In this document: positions 11,747-24,068 of the stretch, piece after piece
How the letters are laid out: each line of letters opens with the position of its first letter
Position numbering within the stretch: the first letter of the stretch is position 1
NCBI GenBank assembly: GCA_007844125.1
Contig: CM017565.1
Location: 8,878,885 to 8,942,884, forward strand
Source of the DNA: Sinonovacula constricta
Taxonomy: Eukaryota > Mollusca > Bivalvia > Cardiida > Solecurtidae
Direction of reading: 5' to 3'
DNA: 64,000 nt
Translations under genes and position numbers: made by a program
Notes under the pieces: model-generated
The model's database searches: none
What the model was told of the DNA's origin: nothing
The model's input: the letters and a program-made list of their open reading frames with translations, nothing else

Positions 11747-14700
11747 AGTGGTTTATGCAAATTAAGGTGCAGCTTGTTAGAACCCTGTCAGAATATGTAT
11801 GACAGATAATTTAGGATGGATTTAACCCGACAATTTCCAATGTTAAGAATTGTGGAAAATATGAATAACAGAAGATTACAACGATTTTTGTACGGTCAAA
11901 TAACATGTAATAAACGTTAAGCGAAAACAGAACAAAGCATCCTAGAAATATGTTTTACCCAGAGTAATACACTATTCAATTTATTATAAATGTGTAATTT
12001 AATGAATGATTAAAGATGTAATTAACATTATCCTTGAACGTTCATATGTTTGCAAAAATCTCACAACAGTTTAAAACTATAAGCTTGTACAAACTTGTAT
12101 ACGGAAAAAGAACGTATTGACATAAAATTGTTATGTTGTATAAAGCTTGGTTAAACAATTTAAATCTTTCTTTAATATTATTAAGTTCGAACAATTTATG
12201 GAGATCATAATAACTAATCGTGTAATAATAAATTTATTTTCTTCTATCATTATTGAAATAAGTGCAACCAAAGGTATAGTAATATTCATCATGAGCATGC
12301 ATTACTAGTACATGACTGACATTGTCGTTAAGCCCGTACAATTATTGCCTCTATGTGTTAGTCCTAGGCAATAGATCAAGGTACTGCATGAATAAATGTT
12401 AGATTCTTTTATATTCTTTATAACTAGACATTAAGATTATAAGATAGTGTTCTCTTCCTAAAGAAATTGAATATGCAAACGAGATTTAAACTGGGCTCTG
12501 CAAACTTTAAGTTAGAAATACTAAAAAAATGACATGTCTTAATGAATGAAAACCATAAAAAATTAATAACTTTGCTCCCGTGCACATAGTACAGTATTTT
12601 ATAAATGCAATCATCCTCTGGGTTTACTCCTTTAACCTTTCAAACAATTACATTAACTTGTAAAATTACGGGCTTCACCCCAGGTTTACCATATATCATA
12701 CAATTGGGATTTGTTCAAATTTTTTGAATTGAAAGTTTCATGTTTAACCATTTTCTTAATCCAGTACTTCCAAACCGTACTAAAGAATTGTATCAGCTCA
12801 CGGCTTAGAAGAGCACTTGGGCAGAAAATGACATATTTTATTTACGAACTTAAGTAGTATATGAAATCATTGCTTAGTTGTTTACTCAACTTAACATTTG
12901 TTGTTGTTTATTTCATTTGTTGTCGTTGTTTCGGAGACATTTAATTCATCTACTGTCTAAGAACAATCATGAACAATATGAAGCCCACTATTTTCATGAT
13001 AGATGTCATCACTAACATTACTGACTTTTGTCATCACTGATCACAATAATTTTAGTTTAAGCAGCATTCACTGTTAAATTCAACAATGGATGACCAGTAG
13101 TCTTCCATATTGCAATTAAAACATTTTGTTACTCGGGTTGACTTTTAGCAAGTAAAACTGTGTCATCTGCGTGCGTAGACCAATAAAAAGACCTAAGATA
13201 CACTTCAATGTCAATAGTCAACTTTCTGGCAAAAAAAAACGAAATCAGCGCTCTGTGAGACAGGTGGTGTTATATGTCATCTGTAACCATAAAAACCGGG
13301 AACAGTTAGTATTTTGGGGAGCGTTAGTATAAGTGTATCTTCAGCTCACGTATATGACATTCCTCAGTTTTATGTTATATACCTTGTACTGTGATGAATA
13401 TGTATGCGCTTGTCAAAACAACTTAAAATAAAATGCACGTGTAAATAGAAGTATGACTTAATTCAAACTTATTACAACAGGGATGGTTTGGTCGCCGAGA
13501 ACGGTGACCCTATATTTATAACTGGTCTTGGAAATGTATGACGTCACAGCTTGTTCAAGCGATAGAATTTATTTACACTATCATTATATTTCAGCGGAAA
13601 ACGACTACAGTTACATTTATAATATATTGTTCTGTTTCTTTTGTTTCTTCAAAAAATACCTACGTCAAATGATAAAAATAAACGCGAGAACTATGGGAGG
13701 TATCAAATAAACTCTTACACATATCAATTGCAAAATCCATATTTTCGAGGCACATGACTGCTCTAAGTCGACCGAAATTTCTACAGTGTCAAATGCAGGA
13801 TTAAAGATTTCTTCGTATAGAAGATGTACTTTTTTCTTGTTTTATATCCAATGTTCGCAGCATTTTGTCGTTTACAACCACCTAAAGCCTATTGGGCGTA
13901 TATGCGCAATGAAAGCTCAGCGAATATAACAACTTGTAGTGTGCTTGTTTTAGAATTGGACTGACTGCACGTTTTAATAACACACTACTGCACGAACACT
14001 GTGATAGAACTATATGTAATATTTCCTCGGTATTCAAGTTTTGTTATGATTTAAACTTGATGGTTCTACTTTTATATCAATTATATTGCTTTTGGATACA
14101 AAGATTGAAGAGAAACTTATGCCATATGAATACATTATGGTTTGTGGCGTGCTGTACAATATTTCCCGCACTACGGTGATTGTTCTGCTGAAGATTTAAA
14201 GTCGCTTTGGAGTGAAACCTTTTTGTGCAATGAGCACAAGTGCTGCAAACAAATGAAAATGTTCAAACGCCACAGTTCCTACGGAAGTCATTTAGACCTG
14301 TGTGTCAGTGTATGAATTCCTTGTAAATTATACAGATTTGTTTTACGCTGGACACTCCATCTGTAAAGCTTTTAAATCCGTAGTATAGATCAGGTGACGT
14401 TGAAATGTTATAGGTTAACTTTTGTCTGTCTACTAAATATGTATACCGTGTTTAATAATATTTCGTCTCTTTTTATTTATTCATCCATTATTTCTCAATT
14501 TGTTGAATACATTGTATGCTTATTCAGGTTTCTATCTATCTGTGTACTTTTGTATGCATTTTCTTTACTTACTCACCGTTTGTCCTATTTATAAACCATG
14601 TTAGTTTAAATTTAATGGCTAAAAATCGTTATATTGTCTTACTTTTGTTTATGTACCATGTTCTGTACAAATACAAGAAATCTCCAGCAATGGAAGAATA

Positions 14701-16272
14701 AAGATATTGAATTGTAAGTACAGTGTACTTCAAAGTCGGACCACGATTATTACGTACCGAAATTGGATAGTTTGTACGGCATTGGTTTAGTAGGTGTTGT
14801 TCACACCTGTTGTTTTGATGCCTTAGGAATTACAAAACGTGTTATTCACACAAACACAATAAATATTTGTTTAAAATAAGCAAATATACCTTTAACAGTG
14901 AACGATCACACATCAAATATTAACACGTCATTGAATCTAAAAGAGAGTTATATGTTAATACCCCAGCAGCTCATTGCGGGTTAAGTAAAATAAGGCGTGG
15001 TGTAATTCCTATTGTTGTTGCCTGAAAACAGTTATTTAATAGAAAAAACAACAACGTGTGACTGCAACATGACGTCAATAAGATAGGTATACAATTTCCA
15101 ACAAGTATATTTACATATCTACCGTAAATACAATTACAATTTAGTTCGGTAGAATATGTCTAGAAATTAAGACAAAGAAACAAAACAACTGACGACATTT
15201 TAAGTTCATAAGGTGAATGTCTAAAAAAGTCCAAATGTGTGTCCTCAACACAAAGTGTCAGTATTCAATGTGTTATCGTAATCAGTTGCTGTTTATATTT
15301 GTAGATAGATCATTTGTCAGTGCTGTAACAGTAAGTGAAGAATACAATTTTATTATGCCACATGTTGTACTAAACAATTAAGAACTTTAATTATTGCTAT
15401 TACAGGCCAGAGTAACATGAACTTTAGCAAGAGAAATGGCAACAGAAGAGTAGATTCTGATTACAGAGCTCTCAGAGGGAGGATGACTGATTTTAATCCA
15501 CAGTATTTGCCTAAGCAAAATTAATTCGCGCTTGTCAGGCTGAGGGTTAACCTTGTTTTTTTCGTTTAAAGTAAATGTATATAAAAGCAAAATAGACCAT
15601 ATTTTGCTTTACACCAGGCACGTATTATACAAGGGTGTAATGACTAAGCATAAACGTGTAAAACTTGCTAAGTTCCATGTTGATGTATCTTTTAGAATGC
15701 TTTAATTGCGACATTGTACTTTGAACGTTGGGTTGGTGTTTTTACTTACACGTCAAAATTGTCTTTCTCAATGCCATGGGTGTTATCTATACAATGAATA
15801 CGTTTTAACGAGAATCTATGTTAAATCAATGGGAACATGTGTTATTGACTTAATGACACCATTTTAACTACCTCCACTTACAAACTGAAATGTAAGAAAG
15901 TGTGTTATTTATTCATGTGAAATTCAACGTTGTAAAACATAATTACTTACGTACATGTGTGATCGAAATAAACATCATAATGCAATTTAAATTATGACAG
16001 ACTTATGATGTGGTAACACAAGTCAACCGGCCGTCAGAAGCCATTGGCTGAGGGGGTGAATATGGGAGATATACTTCTTCATATTGATAAAACACATTTT
16101 ATATACACAAAAGGGAGAAAAATTACTTACGTCAGCCCAAACTGGCCATAGAAGTTTACAAGGGACATATGTTGCTTTACACCGTTTACCATGTACATTT
16201 ACGGGTTGCGCGCAACATAAAACCGCTTCTGTATATTTAAGTTATCCTCTAAAGACTCTCAGTTTCTTATTC
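11747..16272. other. Long AT-rich non-coding stretch
   Basis: I see no coding sequence, RNA gene, array or mobile element here. Open frames of 60-67 codons occur at chance level for this base composition. The region may be unique intergenic or intronic DNA. Confidence 0.4.
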
Positions 16273-16284
16273 CCATCATCCATT

Positions 16285-16547
16285 GTTATTTGTTTATTGG
16301 GTTTATCGTCACACCAACAGTATATATTAAGCAGATATAGTGCTGCCTTCACTGTGCATAGCATGCCGTGAATACCTGGGATGATACCACACCCAGTCAC
16401 ATTATCCTGACACCGGGCCAACCAGTCGTGGTTCTACCCATATATTCGCTTGAGCGTTAGCAAGGTGGTATGTCGCGGCTCGTGATATAACCCGGGGCCT
16501 CCCGTACCTGGAGCCGACGCTCTACCGATTGCGCCACCAGGTCCGGT
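16285..16547 (-). mobile_element. tRNA-derived SINE with target duplication
   Basis: Read on the minus strand, the head begins ACCGGACCTGG and contains TGGCGCAATCGG, a match to the RNA polymerase III A box. The B-box position is degenerate. The body holds TGGGTAGAACCA (16440-16429) and GGTGTCAGGATAATGTGAC, shared with a plus-strand fragment at 59936. The tail ends AATAAACAAATAAC. CCATCATCCATT at 16273-16284 and CCATTATCCATT at 16548-16559 flank it, an 11-of-12 target duplication. A related copy lies at 52470-52756. Confidence 0.75.
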
Positions 16548-16559
16548 CCATTATCCATT

Positions 16560-17204
16560 TCGTATGCGGTTTGTCAGTATAACAAAGTATGCAATTCATA
16601 AACTGGTCAATAACTTTTTGAGAAAATGACACATCCAAAAATCAGCACAGCGTAACTAAATGCACGTGCATACAAGATAATGGCGTACGCTGCAGGAGTG
16701 AAATGTCTTAAATTGTTTATTAAACTTGTTATACGCATTATCTAAATGGCAGCAAGAACATGTCATAAATATTACCAATCGAGCAAATATATAGAGCTAA
16801 TGTATGTGAGAGTGAGCTTGAGAAATCCCAAATAAGTCGTTTTGAAATTGTGTCGATTTATAAAAATATGGCTTAACTAATGAGTTAATATTTAGAACTG
16901 TGAAGACAGTAATATTTGTCTCCAACTTATTGTATAAGCCAAATATCTGATGTCACATCTGTCGTCGCATAATTATTCAGGCAACATTTTTACCTAACCT
17001 ATTTTCTATACATGCAGTCTTTTTTTTTCTCATTTAGCTAATATATAATATAGGTGTTGTATATGTTTCAATGGCAAAACTGTAATTTCAAAACACACCC
17101 CATGCTTTAACCCGTACAGGTAAAGGCAATATTTGGTGTAAGAAATTGTCTCTAATAAGCTTCAGTACGCAGCGAGCATCGTCACTAGAGACGTGACAGA
17201 AGTG
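16560..17204. other. AT-rich non-coding stretch
   Basis: Nothing recognised between the SINE and the next tandem array. Confidence 0.4.
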
Positions 17205-17365
17205 TTGACTCTGTCTATCCTTAAACATGTAGTCTTCGATCCTTCCACATGTAGACTCGGTCTATCCTTAAAACATATTGTCTTCTATTCATCTACATAT
17301 AGACTCTCATCCATCCATTTACATTGTAAACTCTATCTATTCTTCAACTTGAATATTGAGTATAA
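17205..17365 (+). repeat. Degenerate minisatellite, unit about 24 bp
   Basis: The motif GACTCxGTCTATCCTTxAACATGTA recurs about six times with substitutions and small length changes; GTCTATCCTTAAA and TCTACATATAGACTC variants are easily seen. The period is irregular (22-27 bp). The 62-codon frame over it is a by-product of the repetition. Confidence 0.65.
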
Positions 17366-18369
17366 TTCCTTGTTATTTTAAGTTTTCAGGTAATAAAAAC
17401 ATCTATCCATTTTCATGGGTCACAAGTCGACGACGCTAACCGCACTGCCAGTAGCTATATCGCATTTAACCAGTTAACCTAGGAAAATTAAACGCACGAG
17501 GCTTTCATAGTGTCATAAAGCTAAACGTTATTATGTTCGAAAAGAGTTTATGTCAGAATAAAGTACAAAGGTTATGTGTAAAAAGAATATTTTTCGTAAA
17601 TCTTCAGCACTGATGAGATAAACGTTCGTGGAAAAAAAAATAAAAGCGGTAAAACCTTTTTCATCATTTAAGTATAGTCGGTTGAGAGGAAACAATGTTT
17701 TTACCATATGTTCGTCAAATCGTGATTTTAAATAAGTCATAGTCGTGACCGTTTTCATTTTTGTTGATTTATTTTGGAAAGGTATGAAACATGTTAACGC
17801 ATTTACGCTAAGGAATTAAATGTGTATTTGATTTAACATTGTTATGTTATATTATAAATATACTTGTGGTTCGCTTATAGTTGTTTTCAAAATATGTTTG
17901 AAATGGCAGAACAACACAAATACACTTAGGCAATTTGATTCAACACCGTTCAGATGAGGGCACAAGTGATGACACCATGAGACCACCTACAAAGTTGGTT
18001 GACAATGTTATATCAAAGTCAAACGCAGAGAAACCGGCGATTTTCTACAAGTATCTTGCCGGAAGTCAACTACATAAACATTGATCTTAGTTTAATCTAT
18101 TCGGACAATATTCCTCGGCGACAAAATTCCTCGGCATTATTTATGCTCGAAATTTACTATAAATAAAACCACTGAAATTAAGTGACAAATGGAGACAAAT
18201 TAACATAGTCTCCTGAAAAGAAATCTCTTTAATGGTTTATAAAAAAACACGACTGTTTAATACAGTGAGAGCCATGCATCATGGCAAGACCCATGTGAAC
18301 GGCTGTTGATGAAACCACTCGTATCTTTTCATGCTTGTTTTAAATCATCTTACAGTTAATGGTGATGCG
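17366..18369. other. AT-rich non-coding stretch
   Basis: No feature supported apart from a pyrimidine-rich splice-acceptor-like sequence ending at 18355, just before the candidate exon. Confidence 0.35.
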
Positions 18370-18508
18370 AAGTAAAGAGATCCGTCATAGAAAACCTTTT
18401 GAACTCGGCTCAGATGAATTATTTTGACCTGTATCTAATGTTTATCGGCGAAGCGGAATTCAAAGCATCTACCTATGGAATTAAAGCTACACATTTCAAA
18501 CACAGGTA
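18370..18508 (+). CDS. Possible isolated exon, unrecognised
   Basis: A plus-strand frame of about 46 codons has coding-like third-position usage and reads ..NSAQMNYFDLYLMFIGEAEF.. It ends at CACAG/GTAACA, a good splice donor. An acceptor-like sequence (CATCTTACAG) ends at 18355, but a TGA lies between it and the open part of this frame, so the two signals do not join cleanly. Another frame from that acceptor stays open about 23 codons. I recognise no family. A chance open stretch is a serious alternative. Confidence 0.2.
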
Positions 18509-20221
18509 ACAATGCATCCTCTGGCGACTGGGCCACCGGTATGCCTCAAGCGATAGTTTTAGGACATGCTTTTTGCCAATCTTACTCAAAAGTTCGTTGA
18601 TTCTATTTGTACATAACAAAAAAAAGGTTAAAACTAAATGTCATTGTTCATTTTCGTACTCTTTAAAACTTATTCGTTTAGTAAATGACCTGGCCTGGAT
18701 AATTCTCATTAAAACGTGCAGAAGAGTGTATGTTATCTAAAAAATCTTTTTACATTGTGTTTTTCTTTTATCCCCCAATGCAACATTTTTAAAAGAAAAT
18801 CTGTAACTTCTAGTGAATATATGAATAATAAAGAAAGAACTAAGTTGAGACAAGACATGCTTTAAAACAACTTAAAATTGCGTCTTTGACCAAGTGTCGT
18901 TTTAAGGTATTTACTTTTTTTCGCACCTTTCGAGCATTTTGCACCATCGAACACTATAAATGCGAATTTCGTTTTTAAGTAACGTTTCTTTGAAAACTGA
19001 TTTTATTGTAACGTTTACTAAGTTTGCTTATCAGAAAGTGGATGATGAATAGATAATGGGCTCAAAGAAACGTTCGCAACACTATATACACTTATTTATA
19101 AATAATATTAAAGTGACCCTATCGGATTTGATTGTAGTATTTCACTGGCATTTTTAACTGTCTTCTTACCTTGATCAACATGATTTAAACGATTAGTTTC
19201 ATAAACAAGTCATTCAAAGAATTGACACTATGAAACGATACAAACCAAATCGAGATAAACGTTACTGACGGTACCCTCATCGGTGTGTTTAGACATCGTC
19301 TGCCATTTAAGTGCATTATTTTTCTGACCATAAAACTTATTATTTGTTGTATTTCTTGTCGGTCCAGACCTGAACTGTCCCTTTAAGAATTTACCTATCG
19401 CGATTGATAGATATCTTTGGGTGAGTGATTTATTAGTGTACTGTACAACATAAAGGACCAGGCTTAATTAATGGGAAAACGTGTCGATTGCAAATTTGTT
19501 TTGCATCAATAGTGATAAATCTACAACTTATGACGTCATTCCTATAAAACCCCTGTATTCTGAAAATGTTAATTGGTACATTTTGAATGTTATTAAATAC
19601 AAGGCAAAAAGAAAGCATGGATTTACAAAATCACATATCATTGCGTGTTCGTTAATGAATCAAAAAAGTGAATATGATTTTCTTGACTTCCGACTGTTAT
19701 TATTCCCTTTGTTGTCATTAAATGAGTCATGCAGATTATTGTCTTCAAAACACATGTATATGAATGTTGCAGAACGCATACACAATACTACATTCTTGAA
19801 TAGTTCAAATTAAACAACATAAAATATTATGACTTTTACACTTATTGATGTATCCATGTATACATTTGAATACAGTTGTGCATATTTCAAGCATTATCCC
19901 TTTCATAAATATAAGTTCAATCCGTGGTTTGGTGCACACAGAATATATAATTATAATGCAAAAAATGCAAGCGTGAAATTTGACATGGGTATTTTGTTTT
20001 ATCACAACAAAAGCGGTCTTTATTCACTGGACAAAGGTCATCATGATTGGGTCACAGTTGTGACAGGCCTCTATGTTCTATGATATTTCTTTGGGACTGT
20101 CTTAGCTATTAATAGAATCTGACCCAAATATTCGGCTATAACTTAGGACATTGATTCATTGTTTTAATGGCCTCATATGAATTAAATATAATTTTAAATG
20201 GATTGAAATAGCGAACTCTAC
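18509..20221. other. AT-rich stretch with a stop-poor patch at 19481-20083
   Basis: Two plus-strand frames (110 and 84 codons) lie in one phase, separated by two TAA codons within 15 bases. Composition is AT-driven, opposite-strand frames are also open, and no motif is recognised. I do not call a gene. Confidence 0.35.
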
Positions 20222-20412
20222 AATGGTACAGTATTTATTGACATAATACGTCCAAAGCGTTCGGTGCGAGAACTTTCATGCGGAAAGGTTTTCCATCTAA
20301 CCTGCACCGGTGGTTCTACCCAGACGTAAGTCTTGCGTCTTCTTTCACCAATAATTAGCTTGACATCGCCAATATGACCATAATTGTGTCGGTGTGATGT
20401 AAATAGAAACAT
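20222..20412 (-). repeat. SINE-like dispersed repeat fragment
   Basis: On the minus strand it contains TCAAGCTAATTATTGGTG, CTGGGTAGAACCACCGG and CCGCATGAAAGTTCTC. The 12-mer TGGGTAGAACCA is shared with the fragment at 604-615 and the SINE at 16285-16547. From memory this resembles a conserved central domain in invertebrate interspersed repeats; I could not search. No polymerase III boxes or target duplication were found. The 64-codon minus-strand frame here is probably not a protein. Confidence 0.5.
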
Positions 20413-20718
20413 AACTTCAAAGTGTTTTTTTTCAAAGAAAAGTATATAAGAAATAATTACAATTAATTTAGGTTATATTATCTTATTGCCAAATTCTTAG
20501 TTGTATTTTGTAAATTACATTCGAAATTCTCGTTGGTTGTCATGTCTGTCAGGTGTCGTCATAAAAACATTACGATGCATGTTTAAACGGCTGTGAAACA
20601 AAGCAGTCTATGAAATACGGTTTCAAGAAACGCCGTTAACAGAAGACGCTATTCTAATCTCTGTATTGACACTAGCCTATTTGAACAACAAGCTCTACTA
20701 TCATGAACTTTTCTTTAA

Positions 20719-21300
20719 GCTGAAAAACTTCACACAAACGCCTTCTATTTATCTTTGAATGGCGTCATTCTCAACTGGCCCCGCCCTTTCCTGCACAAGG
20801 AATGGATGGCAGAAACACGGGAATGAATCAAGACGGGACTGCAGTGGTTTGACGTTCTTTACCAGGTGGCACACCTCTCCAACCTGTAAGGCACATTTGT
20901 CTGTAGCCCAAGTTTGGGTTTCATCTCTCCTTCACTATACAATGCTGAGCTTTGTTACCCAACGGAAACCCTTATTAGGGCCCATCTCTCACTGGATGGA
21001 GTCAAGACTGTCCATTGTTTGTCAACTAGCAACATGTGTTTAATGTCTGTTCAAGGTGGTTCATATTACTTTATATTGAAGACTTAAAAAGGAATACCCA
21101 GATGCGTTGCAGCTCAATTGAAGGTAAAGGAGAAAAAAAGGATAAATAACACTGTCATTGTGGTGGATAATCTTCATTATGCCGGAGTAAGCACTCGTCT
21201 GCCTGCTGACTGGGGCTATTTCTGTCTGAAAGTCTGGAATTCACAAGGGAGAACAAAAGTAGTTTGCCCCTCGTTGACATTCCTGCAACGATGTGTTTAA
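20719..21300 (+). pseudogene. Decayed protein-coding sequence, family not recognised
   Basis: One plus-strand frame runs about 194 codons with only three internal stops (TGA 20824, TAA 20887, TAA 21085); about a dozen would be expected in AT-rich DNA. The codons have protein-like third positions. Readable blocks include LSLNGVILNWPRPFLHKEW, TGLQWFDVLYQVAHLSNL, ETLIRAHLSLDGVKTVHCL and STRLPADWGYFCLKVWNSQG. It has no clear splice sites, signal peptide or familiar motif. The long uninterrupted phase suggests a processed pseudogene or an old mobile-element protein. A live gene is unlikely given three stops. Confidence 0.55.
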
Positions 21301-21774
21301 TAAAATAAAAAAATATATACTGGTATTTACTCAGAAGGTCTCGTTTTCGATCTTACTAAATTTACCGTCTGGGAACGTCTAGTAATACATTGTCATGGTG
21401 ACCACGGCATATTGTAGTAACATTGGAAGCCGGAGTTTGTGAACATGATCAGTTCTTTTTAGTTTTACTTTCCAAATTCAGTCAATCGCATGCTTTAGAG
21501 TTGACTCCTTCTCAAGTGAAAATGTGTATAACGTCGAACAGCCGGAAGATTTTAATAAAATATGTATATAAAACAGGATCGGCAACTAAACAGTACCTGA
21601 ACTTTCAGAGATCAGCTTGAAATTTTCACAGTTTAAGCGATGACGCAAAATAATAACAACTTCAATAACGTCATATGATAAAATATACTTCGACGTAATT
21701 GGAAAAAGAATCAATTATCTGACACGAAGGAAAGTATCGAATTTAAAAATTGTAAAAAAATCTTCCCGTGCATG
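21301..21774. other. AT-rich non-coding stretch
   Basis: Nothing recognised. Confidence 0.4.
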
Positions 21775-23000
21775 TAATCTATGTTGTCATTTAATTCATC
21801 CTATAAGGAATGTTTCCTTCGATGGGCATTGGACTTTGTTTCCTAAATTCCATCTCCACATGAACAGGACGAAACAACTACTTACTAGTATTCTTCTCTG
21901 GTCATTTTTTTTCTTGATTCAAAAAAAGATTTCATTTACAGTCAACATATTTGTCTATTCTTCTAGAATACCAATAATACTTCTCTTTCTTCCAAATACC
22001 ATGTGGATATTATTTTTCAATGACGTCACTACTTTAGTAAAAAAATATCAAAGAAAACTTCAGGGCTTAGCAAAGAATAAAGTCTATTAAGGCGTTTTTA
22101 CATAAAAAAAATAGATGCCGAAACGAGCGCAGATTTAGAAGTTCCTGCCTTACTTCTACCTGTTCTACCAAAATGTAATCCGCACTATAAAACTGGGATG
22201 GGATGGGATTTGCCGCTATTTTTGCCGATACTGTGCAGCGACATTTCTATCATTATAGAACATGTGCACTTATGAGGTGACCAGGGAATGAACCCGGCCA
22301 ATCCATTATACTTTCACCGACGAGTCAGGCGTAATACTGTCCCCTTAGCCCCCAGCTTAAGGAGGAAAGCCACTACTACCAACTTTTAAGTCTTGGGGTT
22401 GACCCGGCCGGGGTTTGAACGCGCGACCTCTCGATCCTAAAGTCGACGCTTTACCACTTGAGCTATTGCGACCGGTCTATAAAACTGTCAATCAAACTGT
22501 CAATTGTCTTGATGTATTCAAACTGTCGTCACAAGAGTAGGAGTCAAGCCAGAATGCGTGGTTTGTTGCACATGCGCAGTTGAAAATAAAACCATTTAGT
22601 AAAATAGATCAATCTATTTTGTTCATTGTAAAATAGAAAATAGAAAGGAGTTCTACTGAAATAAATAGCTGAGGAAATTGAATTTTCAAAGCTTCTGATT
22701 GGCTACAAATGTACAGCGACTTCTAAGAAACGTTTTATTCATATAGATCGGTTTTCTTGTCATTGCTTGCATTTGAAACCCCCATGAAGTGCGAGGTTAG
22801 AGCTCTGTAAAGCACGTCTGTCGGTCCATATTGCTGACTGACCGTTCCAAGACTGTAACTGTTGGGTTTGCTCTTTTTGTTAAAAGATTTGTTCATACTT
22901 TTAAATTTGGCTTGCATGTATATACCTTTTGTCGTTTGTCATTTCGAATGTTGGTATCTGTTGCAATGCTCAAAGGACTGTGTCATATATTCTTGTGCCT
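21775..23000 (+). mobile_element. Dispersed repeat family F1, copy A (interrupted)
   Basis: Two parts, 21775-22080 and 22735-23000, match other F1 copies at 24069-24545 (reverse) and 51885-52388. Shared landmarks are TTGTCATTTAATTCA at the start, TGAACAGGA, TTTTTCAATGACGTCACT, GCGAGGTTAGAGCTCTGTAA, CTGACCGTTCCAAG and, at the end, GTTGCAATGCTCAAAGGACT. About 650 bases between the parts are absent from the other copies and include a SINE. No terminal inverted repeats, target duplication or conserved reading frame were found, so the class is open. Confidence 0.7.
22196..22476 (-). mobile_element. tRNA-derived SINE with 11-bp target duplication
   Basis: CTATAAAACTG occurs at 22185-22195 and 22477-22487, flanking a 281-bp insert. 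On the minus strand the head starts ACCGGTCGCAATAGCTC, with a perfect A box (TAGCTCAAGTGG) and B box (GTTCAAACC), and the tail is CCCATCCCATCC, a short simple repeat as expected for a SINE. The anticodon arm does not pair properly, so this is a tRNA-derived element rather than a tRNA gene. It sits inside the block that interrupts F1 copy A. Confidence 0.85.
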
Positions 23001-23995
23001 TATTCGAACTGTAATGACTAATACTGGGAATTGACGTAAGATATGGTTACAAATAATTTCAGTAAGATTTTTTTTCTATCTGTCCTGATGAACTAAAATG
23101 AAAGAAATTTTGGGCCATGTCAGTTTAGCCTTGTGGCGAAAAACACGCCGTACAAAAGTTACTTCGAATAAAAACAACGACATCATAGCCGGTTGTTCTT
23201 CTATCGCAACACATCTCATTGTTTTCCATTTGCAAATCGCTTGAAGCGTCTCATTTTCTTGTACAAAACCACGTTTCTCTAAACGACAGAGAGCACATAT
23301 AAAAATCAGAATTCGTGATAAAAATGTTCATCGTATCAACTTCAATCTGAACAGAAAGATGTTTATGCAAACTATTTGCTTCCCACTCCCACTCAAATGT
23401 CATGAACAATGTTATGTTTATGAAGATGAGTAATTAATCCAAAAGTGTATGTCAGCTCACAGAGAATTTGTTTATCTTAATGATTTAGCTGACTTTAAAA
23501 GCAGTACAGCTAATGATAATTGATGTAGGTTCAAACAAACAAGTCTCTTGTTGTGGTAAAACAGACCGTAACATTTGGCTTGATATGTCCAACTGTGGAC
23601 GCCTGTCTTGCAGGATTTTCTCGCTTTGTGTCAAAAGTAACTAGCATGTTGCATATTAAATACAAAAAAATATCTACCAGTGATTCTAGCGTAGGACATT
23701 GAAACAGGTCGTTGTTGTATGAAAGGGAAACTTGTAAGAAACTTGTAATTTGTCTCAAAACATTGATTTCTGCTTCGCACATAATCCATATGTGTAATGA
23801 TTGACCGATGTTGTTAACAAACTGACTGAAACTTATTAAAGCCAATTATAAACAGCACAAGTTACCTTGTTAAAAGGAACTTGCCCAGAGTTAATGTAAC
23901 AAAATGGTTGTTCAAAGGACTAAAATGTGTTAATAACGCCAACTTATTTAGTAAGTAATATGTATGTTACGTTAATATTATATTGTTTATGTACC
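23001..23995. other. AT-rich non-coding stretch
   Basis: A 104-codon minus-strand frame (23531-23845) has no recognised motif and no splice context. I do not call it a gene. Confidence 0.35.
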
Positions 23996-24067
23996 AGTGC
24001 GTGTGTGTGTGCGTGTGCGTGCGTGCGTGTGCGCGCGCGTGTGTGCTGCGTGCGTGCGTGTGTGTGC
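23996..24067 (+). repeat. GT/GC dinucleotide microsatellite
   Basis: About 70 bases of alternating purine-pyrimidine (GTGTGT, GCGTGC, GCGCGC). It abuts the 3' end of F1 copy B, so it may have grown from that element's tail. Alternating GC/GT tracts can adopt Z-DNA. Confidence 0.9.
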
Positions 24068-24068
24068 T

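Noticed and set aside
19481..20083. Two same-phase frames of 110 and 84 codons
   Set aside because: AT-driven composition, two stops between them, opposite-strand frames also open, and no recognisable residues.
22395..22476. Possible intact tRNA gene
   Set aside because: A and B boxes are good, but the anticodon arm does not pair and the unit lies within a 281-bp insert with target duplication, so it is a SINE head.
23531..23845. 104-codon minus-strand frame
   Set aside because: Near the length expected by chance in a window this size, with no family motif or exon signals.
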